A DNA stretch of 9,470 nucleotides from Nitrosopumilaceae archaeon (GTDB taxonomy: Archaea > Thermoproteota > Nitrososphaeria > Nitrososphaerales > Nitrosopumilaceae): positions 1 through 9,470 of the forward strand of contig RKRU01000096.1 in the NCBI GenBank assembly GCA_007571225.1, in the 5' to 3' direction. Position numbers and translations under genes: made by a program. A model generated the notes under the pieces. The model was not told the DNA's origin. It saw only the letters and a list, made by a program, of their open reading frames with translations, and made no database searches. Each line of letters starts with the position of its first letter. The first letter of the stretch is position 1. Below are positions 5,781 through 9,470 of the stretch, in pieces.

Positions 5781-5998
5781 TTGCTGCCAACTGGGGATTC
5801 AGATGCCAGCTATTCCAAGGTAACTGTTTACGCTGGATGTAAACAGTTACCTGTAGAGCGCTTCATACAGTGGTACAAAACGAACGGCCACATCGGTCAC
5901 TTGACTTTGAGAATCTAGAGATGTCTGCAAAGGCCTTTGTGCTCAAGATGGCTCCAGACCGGGAAACCCTAGAGAAGGAAGAAGAATCTGAAAACTGA
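5781..5998 (+). pseudogene. Possible frameshifted remnant of a small gene
   Basis: From a TTG at 5781 one frame encodes 45 residues with protein-like composition, including KQLPVERFIQWYKTNGHIGH, and stops at TAG 5916-5918. A second frame continues at once, with an ATG at 5921, as MSAKAFVLKMAPDRETLEKE and stops at TGA 5996-5998. Joined by one frameshift they would make a continuous charged protein of about 70 residues. I do not recognise a family. The 14-bp inverted repeat lies inside the first frame. This could also be chance open sequence. Confidence 0.25.
5818..5852. repeat. 14-bp perfect inverted repeat with 7-nt spacer
   Basis: AGGTAACTGTTTAC (5818-5831) and its exact reverse complement (5839-5852) flank GCTGGAT. 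The paired arms would form a stable cruciform or RNA hairpin. No T tract follows closely on either strand, so it does not look like a simple terminator. Confidence 0.9.
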
Positions 5999-6053
5999 AA
6001 CAAACATAACAGGGGGGCTAAACAAGAGTGATGATGATGTCAAAACGGAGGGG

Positions 6054-6057
6054 TATA
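6054..6057 (+). promoter_or_regulatory. TATA box of the small exported protein gene
   Basis: GTATAC with TATA at 6054-6057 is centred 26 nt before the ATG at 6082. It points to a leaderless transcript and excludes the GTG/ATG codons at 6028-6037 as starts. Confidence 0.5.
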
Positions 6058-6081
6058 CTCCTTTTCGTCACTCCACACGCA

Positions 6082-6411
6082 ATGAATACGAAGATACTAT
6101 TATCCGCAACAATACTGTCTGTGTTCCTTGCCGGTACCATGGGTGCCACGTCAGTTGCATTTGCCCAGTACATGGGTAATGTTGTTGACGGGAGCGAGAT
6201 GGATGTGCGTACCCTTGATAATCCTATAGTACACCCACCCAGAATACAGATTACTGAAGACAATTCGTCAACTGGTTCTGGAATCTCGTACCTTGACATC
6301 AATGGTGCTGTAATTGCATCGGTTATCGCAGGTACCGTCTTTGGTGGTATTGCAGGAGCCTTCTTCGTAAGAGGGCGTTCTGGTAAATATGCTGCAATGG
6401 GCAGAGGCTAA
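6082..6411 (+). CDS. Small exported, membrane-anchored protein
   Basis: A 109-residue protein of unknown function. It begins with a clear signal peptide (MNTKILLSATILSVFLAG to about A28, with an AFA-type cleavage site before QYMGN). A hydrophilic, Asp/Pro-containing extracellular part of about 44 residues follows. A Gly/Ala/Val-rich membrane segment (about 73-96, GAVIASVIAGTVFGGIAGAF) leads to a short basic tail (RGRSGKYAAMGRG) expected on the cytoplasmic side. The frame is open 18 codons further upstream, but that would put charged residues before the signal peptide and lie upstream of the predicted transcription start. The basic GRSGKYAA tail reminds me of other thaumarchaeal surface proteins; this is from memory. 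Confidence 0.8.
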   Translation: MNTKILLSATILSVFLAGTMGATSVAFAQYMGNVVDGSEMDVRTLDNPIVHPPRIQITEDNSSTGSGISYLDINGAVIASVIAGTVFGGIAGAFFVRGRSGKYAAMGRG

Positions 6412-6430
6412 GCCTCTGGCTTTCTTTTAT
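6402..6430 (+). terminator. Terminator hairpin overlapping the stop codon
   Basis: CAGAGGC (6402-6408) pairs perfectly with GCCTCTG (6412-6418). The 3-nt loop TAA is the stop codon of the small exported protein. T-rich sequence follows (6421-6430). Confidence 0.6.
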
Positions 6431-6599
6431 TCCTCCTTATCCTTCTCCACCGGTCCCGTCTGACCCATACCTCATTTTGCCCGCACAAACAAAGTTTGTT
6501 GCATAACCCTGCCTGACATGGATTTGGTTGCTGGCTTAGCCAAGAAATGCTGGGTTGGGGCTGCCCGAAACCTTTATTGATCACTATTGTACAACAAGG
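6412..6599. other. Gene-free stretch
   Basis: Beyond the terminator I see no supported gene. AACAAAGTTTGTT (6488-6500) is an odd-length palindrome. A TTTATT block (6572-6577) lies about 26 nt before 6600-6603 and may be the promoter of the next ORF. Confidence 0.4.
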
Positions 6600-6836
6600 T
6601 TGGTGAAATACGACAACCAAAAGTATGTGGACCGTGGCAGGAGCCTGATTATAACGTACAGTTCCAACTGGGACAAAGAGTTGAAGAAGGCAAACCACCA
6701 CAAGAACGGAGCCCCCTTCCAGGTTCTGTCCAGAATACGGGGGCTGGCCAGGGTTCTCACTGGAATGCTGTCCCAACCAGTCTCAGATAATGATTTTGTC
6801 AAAGATATGGTTGATCGTGGTTTGATTATGTTGTAG
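6600..6836 (+). CDS. Transposase-like N-terminal fragment (IS5-type resemblance)
   Basis: Seventy-eight residues from the TTG at 6600 (or 77 from the GTG at 6603), reading MVKYDNQKYVDRGRSLIITY, then SSNWDKELKKANHHKNGAPF. This opening resembles the N-terminus of archaeal IS5-type transposases, which typically read KYDNRKYVERG ... W-KELK-MN--K-GAPF and then continue for about 200 more residues with a DDE catalytic domain. Here the match ends after GAPFQ, where a 25-bp exact inverted-repeat arm begins. The rest (VLSRIRGLARVLTGMLSQ to GLIML) is short and has no DDE residues. I read it as a transposase remnant joined to other sequence, unlikely to be active. The frame is open upstream to a TTG at 6555, but the TATA-like block favours 6600/6603. 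Confidence 0.5.
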   Translation: MVKYDNQKYVDRGRSLIITYSSNWDKELKKANHHKNGAPFQVLSRIRGLARVLTGMLSQPVSDNDFVKDMVDRGLIML

Positions 6837-7023
6837 ATTGGGATCCGACAGGTGTCATGGATGGTCTAGTTGATTTTATAATGGGATTATTGACTTTGAA
6901 ATCATGCCTTTTTTGTGTATTTGGTGTTGTTGTGGCTGTGATTAGATTGGATTGGGTGTAAATGGCTGGGATTTGTATGCCCTAGAGAGAATCCTAGTCA
7001 GCCCCCGTATTCTGGACAGAACC
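6722..7023. repeat. Long inverted repeat, about 36-bp arms
   Basis: The 25 bp at 6722-6746 (starting GGTTCTGTCCAGAATACGG) is the exact reverse complement of 6999-7023. The match continues inward with three differences, to about 6757 and 6988. The arms are separated by about 230 bp of T/G-rich sequence. The left arm begins exactly where the transposase resemblance of the overlapping ORF ends. Confidence 0.9.
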
Positions 7024-7116
7024 CGTCTCCAGCAATCTCCATATGCAATCAGGGTATCCGACTTGAATTCTCAAATCCTGGACGACCTTAACAACAGACT
7101 CCGCCCGAATGAAGAA
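6837..7116. other. T/G-rich stretch with no established gene
   Basis: Between the transposase-like ORF and tRNA-Thr the + strand is rich in T and G, especially 6880-6970. It holds the right arm of the inverted repeat and two short open frames that I do not accept as genes: a 34-codon hydrophobic frame at 6857-6961 and a TTG-initiated frame at 6952-7122. Both are discussed in the findings. Confidence 0.5.
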
Positions 7117-7124
7117 TTATAAGT
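7117..7124 (+). promoter_or_regulatory. TATA box of tRNA-Thr
   Basis: TTATAAGT at 7117-7124 is centred about 26 nt upstream of the first base of the tRNA at 7147. Confidence 0.6.
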
Positions 7125-7146
7125 ATTTATTCACAACGAACCATAT

Positions 7147-7220
7147 GCTTCGATAGCTCAGCCTGGTAGAGCGTTACCTTGGTAAGGTAAAGGTCACGGG
7201 TCCGGATCCCGTTCGAAGCT
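7147..7220 (+). tRNA. tRNA-Thr(GGU)
   Basis: Acceptor GCTTCGA/TCGAAGC, D arm GCTC-AGCCTGGTA-GAGC, anticodon arm TTACC-TTGGTAA-GGTAA with anticodon GGT, 5-nt variable region AGGTC, T stem ACGGG/CCCGT. Discriminator is T, as in archaeal tRNA-Thr, and CCA follows in the DNA (7221-7223). There is no intron. The T loop is TCCGGAT, not the usual TTCRAAT type: C at position 55 and G at position 58 are unusual for an elongator tRNA. Confidence 0.9.
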
Positions 7221-7232
7221 CCATTATAATTC

Positions 7233-8132
7233 CTAGTAGTTTCTTATGAGCAGCTCCATATGGCCACTCCGCTTGCCGGATACCGAGTTGATCCGGCGGC
7301 TTGCCTTGACCCTTTTGATGTTCCACGATTTAGATCCACTATTCCTAAACATATTCTCTATTATCTCAGAGTCGGAATTTGAGATCATGACCTTGCATCC
7401 CTTTTCGTCCAGCTGAAAGCACACGTCGGCCAGCCTCTTCTGTTCGTCAAGTGTAAAGCTGCCGTTTGTATAGCTTGTAAAACTGGCAGTCTTGCTTACG
7501 GGCATGTATGGGGGATCAAAATATATCAAGTCGTCCTTTTGGGCTTCATCTACCACACACGCAAAGTCGCGGCACGATATTGAGAGCCGCTGGGATTGTA
7601 GCAGCCGGCTTACTGCCATTAGGTTCTCCGAATCTGCTATGTTGGGTTTTGTGTATCGTCCTAGCGGCACGTTGAACTTGCCGCTGCTGTTGACTCTGTA
7701 CAGCCCGTTAAAGCACGTCCTGTTTAGAAATATGAGTCTGGAGACCCTTGTTATGTCGTCGGACTGTACGGGGCCATCGCGCGTCTTGTAATAGTATGAC
7801 TCTGGATCCTTATAGTACTCTTCTTCATGTACCCTTAGGGCACGGATCAGCTCCGTTACGTTGTCACGTATGGTAATGTATGCTAGTATAAGCTCGGAGT
7901 TGCAGTCCGATGCTAGGCAGGCTCGGCTGCCGCCGCCTTGGCCTATCAATATGTGAAACAACAGTGCGCCGCCGCCCAAAAAAGGCTCGATATATCTCTC
8001 AAACCTGACTGGCAGGCTGCCGCTCAGCACGGGAATAAGCTGTCGCTTTCCACCTGCCCACTTGACAAATGGTTTGGGGCAGGCTGCCGCCCTCTCTGCT
8101 GCAATCTGGCTGTACATAAAACAACTATGCAT
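7233..8132 (-). CDS. Dam-type (class D12) adenine-N6 DNA methyltransferase
   Basis: Transfers a methyl group from S-adenosylmethionine to adenine N6 in DNA; members of this class commonly recognise GATC. The 299-residue protein has the family motifs in order: PKPFVKWAGGKRQL (19-32), the AdoMet-binding YIEPFLGGGALLFH (47-60), SRLIFLNRTCFNGLYRVNSSG (131-151) and the catalytic DLIYFDPPY (201-209). KVMISNSD and VKASRRINSVSGKR follow near the C-terminus. Length is normal and all key motifs look intact. No restriction endonuclease gene is adjacent, so it may be a solitary methylase, but the target site cannot be read from sequence. Start choices are the ATG at 8132 or an internal ATG at 8117. The gene ends ten bases from tRNA-Thr and lies downstream of amoA on the same strand. 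It may be horizontally acquired (inference). Confidence 0.93.
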   Translation of the reverse strand: MHSCFMYSQIAAERAAACPKPFVKWAGGKRQLIPVLSGSLPVRFERYIEPFLGGGALLFHILIGQGGGSRACLASDCNSELILAYITIRDNVTELIRALRVHEEEYYKDPESYYYKTRDGPVQSDDITRVSRLIFLNRTCFNGLYRVNSSGKFNVPLGRYTKPNIADSENLMAVSRLLQSQRLSISCRDFACVVDEAQKDDLIYFDPPYMPVSKTASFTSYTNGSFTLDEQKRLADVCFQLDEKGCKVMISNSDSEIIENMFRNSGSKSWNIKRVKASRRINSVSGKRSGHMELLIRNY

Positions 8133-8234
8133 CTTTGGTATTACAGTGTTGAAAAAAAAATGTTTGACACATTAGCTAAATATGTCACACAAGATTCTTC
8201 TCATGCGCACGCTCCAGTACAAAGGTGGATAGAA

Positions 8235-8257
8235 AATGAAAATAGGGTGGGGGTTTT
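8235..8257 (-). terminator. Probable amoA terminator
   Basis: On the - strand after the amoA stop the sequence runs through C-rich and then T-rich tracts (ATTTTCATTTTCT). TTTTCTA at 8254-8260, which includes the stop, and TAGAAAA at 8230-8236 are complementary and could form a weak 7-bp stem. Confidence 0.4.
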
Positions 8258-8908
8258 CTAGTCCCACTTTGACCAAGCAGCCATCCATCGATACGTCCAC
8301 GTGTTAAGCTTACAGCCCAACGCCGCAAATGTACACGCCAATACAGCACCCGCACCGGCGCCAAGCGCTACTGGACTATTGTAGAACTTGCCTACCTGCG
8401 GTTCTATCGGTGTCATATATGGTGGTAATGTTGGTCTTGGATACTTGAATGCCGTCTCCAGCGGGTCCGCCACAGTTAGCAGGTTTACCATGTTGAATAG
8501 TGGCAGCGACATTCCAACTAGAACACCGCCGAACAGTATCAGCGAGTGCTTGTTCTTCTTTGTCGCCCAATATACCAGATCCAACAGCATTGCAGACGGC
8601 AGCCATACCGGAGTTACTATGAAGTCGTATGGATAGCCAAGTGCAAACCATGCGCCTTTTGCTACCCATGTATACACCGTCATGATTAACGCGTAATACG
8701 TTGCTGTGCCTGGAACGCCCGTAAAGGTGAGATAGTACGTAGCACCTACTACAAGCATCAACGTTTGCGATATTGAGAATACCGTGTACGATGTCCAAGC
8801 CCAGTCAGTGTAGAAGATGTAGTCTCCTGCATTAATCGTCAGCAGTGTAGAGTTAACCGCAACTACTACTATGAACAAGTAGTGCGTACATCGTCTTAGC
8901 CAGACCAT
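8258..8908 (-). CDS. amoA: Ammonia monooxygenase subunit A (archaeal AmoA)
   Basis: Membrane subunit A of ammonia monooxygenase and the standard marker gene for ammonia-oxidising archaea. At 216 residues it has exactly the archaeal length. Recognisable blocks are MVWLRRCTHYLFIVVVAVNS, the NAGDYIFYTDWAW motif (26-38), the PYDFIVTPVWLP block (93-104), the LILFGGVLVGMS segment, the TLPPYMTPIEPQVGKFYNSP stretch (160-179) and the NTWTYRWMAAWSKWD C-terminus. Hydrophobic segments lie near 8-27, 40-62, 70-90, 97-115, 122-142 and 178-198. The ATG at 8908 follows a strong TATA box. The gene lies 114 nt downstream of amoX but has its own promoter and is separated from it by a terminator, so the two are probably transcribed independently. 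Confidence 0.98.
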   Translation of the reverse strand: MVWLRRCTHYLFIVVVAVNSTLLTINAGDYIFYTDWAWTSYTVFSISQTLMLVVGATYYLTFTGVPGTATYYALIMTVYTWVAKGAWFALGYPYDFIVTPVWLPSAMLLDLVYWATKKNKHSLILFGGVLVGMSLPLFNMVNLLTVADPLETAFKYPRPTLPPYMTPIEPQVGKFYNSPVALGAGAGAVLACTFAALGCKLNTWTYRWMAAWSKWD

Positions 8909-8930
8909 TGTTCTTTTGAGTGATTTGTAG

Positions 8931-8940
8931 GTATATAAAA
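8931..8940 (-). promoter_or_regulatory. TATA box of amoA
   Basis: GTATATAAAA at 8931-8940 (TTTTATATAC on the gene strand) is centred about 28 nt before the amoA ATG. It predicts a transcript that starts at or within a few bases of the start codon. It is among the strongest TATA boxes in the window. Confidence 0.7.
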
Positions 8941-8979
8941 TTTTAGAATCTAACCGGCAGCAAGACGACCGCGTTCCAT

Positions 8980-9020
8980 GAATAAATTAAAAATGAAGAA
9001 AAGAAGGTTTCTTCCTTCTT
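8980..9020 (-). terminator. amoX terminator hairpin
   Basis: AAGAAGG (9001-9007) and CCTTCTT (9014-9020) pair perfectly across a 6-nt loop. On the - strand they are followed by TTCTTCATTTTTAATTTATT. The hairpin begins two bases after the amoX stop. Confidence 0.7.
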
Positions 9021-9022
9021 GC

Positions 9023-9385
9023 CTATCCTTCTACGAATAGTGATATTGCGATTGTACCAGCCGTTACGGCTGCCACGCTTCCTGCTACAATACCGTTGCT
9101 GTTCTTGTTGGAGCCCTCTTCCATGACTTTGACACAGAAGATGTAGCCGATCGCCTCGATGATTGTAAGTACGATGAATGCAAAGTGGCCACTCGGGGTC
9201 GGATATGCCCACGGATAATAGTAGTACCCTGCAGCCGTCCCACCAAAAGTCGCTAGCCATGCTGCCCAGAATGAGATGGTGATCAGGCCGGTCATATTCT
9301 CAACGCGCTTGCCAATCATCCGTTCTACATCGGCGCTAGACGAACCTCCAGCGCCGCCAGAACCGAACCCTTTTGGAAGTGTCAT
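9023..9385 (-). CDS. amoX: AmoX, amo-associated membrane protein
   Basis: A 120-residue membrane protein recognisable as the conserved hypothetical found beside amo genes in ammonia-oxidising archaea; it has been considered a possible extra subunit of the archaeal enzyme, with no proven function. A Gly/Ser-rich N-terminus (LPKGFGSGGAGGSSS) leads to hydrophobic segments near 33-55 (with the aromatic GYYYYPWAYP just after), 66-86 and 98-117. The ATG at 9385 lies 26 nt from a TATA box. It is upstream of amoA on the same strand, but a strong terminator directly after its stop argues against a simple amoX-amoA operon. Confidence 0.9.
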   Translation of the reverse strand: MTLPKGFGSGGAGGSSSADVERMIGKRVENMTGLITISFWAAWLATFGGTAAGYYYYPWAYPTPSGHFAFIVLTIIEAIGYIFCVKVMEEGSNKNSNGIVAGSVAAVTAGTIAISLFVEG

Positions 9386-9407
9386 TGAATACCAATTCTT
9401 GATAATG

Positions 9408-9415
9408 CTTTTAAA
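9408..9415 (-). promoter_or_regulatory. TATA box of amoX
   Basis: TTTTAAAT at 9408-9415 is centred 26 nt before the amoX ATG at 9385, the same leaderless arrangement as at amoB and uS11. Confidence 0.65.
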
Positions 9416-9470
9416 TCTTTCTTAGATTAAAGTATTCATATTGGGGCCGCTCCAGTCGGCGGCGCTGGAT

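Noticed and set aside
6028..6037. GTGATGATGA resembling a C box of a C/D small RNA
   Set aside because: No D or D' box (CTGA) occurs at the right distance downstream, and the stretch overlaps the promoter of the exported protein gene.

Overview
The window comes from an ammonia-oxidising archaeon of the Nitrososphaerota (Thaumarchaeota), most likely a marine group I / Nitrosopumilaceae or Cenarchaeum-like lineage. It carries all three archaeal ammonia monooxygenase subunits (amoB, amoC, amoA) plus amoX. It also carries an archaeal uS11, an RtcB ligase, a PDCD5-like protein and two archaeal tRNA genes, one of which appears to hold two introns. Many genes have a TATA box centred about 26 nt upstream of the start codon and no Shine-Dalgarno site, as expected for leaderless archaeal transcripts. 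Base composition of the coding regions looks moderate, not strongly A+T-rich as in free-living Nitrosopumilus; I did not compute it.

Layout. 1-42 is a 14-bp unit repeated three times. amoB (-, 248-817) and amoC (+, 1077-1640) diverge from a shared A+T-rich promoter region. Next come rtcB (about 1812-3257) and a PDCD5-like gene (3254-3676) with an ATGA overlap. A convergent uS11 gene follows (-, 3827-4555), with an unusual acidic N-terminal extension. 4556-5036 has no convincing gene but holds a 23-bp exact direct repeat. 5037-5429 encodes a small putative DNA-binding protein with a Cys/His cluster, convergent with tRNA-Leu(UAA) (-, 5431-5554). 5555-6081 is mostly non-coding, with a 14-bp perfect inverted repeat and a possibly broken small gene. 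6082-6411 encodes a small exported, membrane-anchored protein. 6412-7146 is a scarred region with a transposase-like ORF fragment and a long inverted repeat. Then come tRNA-Thr(GGU) (+, 7147-7220), a Dam-type adenine methyltransferase (-, 7233-8132), amoA (-, 8258-8908) and amoX (-, 9023-9385).

How the genes relate. AmoA, AmoB and AmoC form the membrane copper enzyme that oxidises ammonia to hydroxylamine, and AmoX is a membrane protein of unknown role linked to archaeal amo genes. Here the amo genes are split into an amoB/amoC pair and an amoX-amoA pair, about 6.6 kb apart, with RNA-processing, ribosomal, tRNA, methylase and mobile-element-like sequence between them. RtcB is the ligase that joins tRNA exons after bulge-helix-bulge splicing, and a tRNA-Leu gene in the same window appears to need two such splicing events. 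The points most worth a second look are the dispersed amo locus, the doubly interrupted tRNA-Leu, the repeat-bearing uS11 extension, and the rearranged stretch around 6600-7122.
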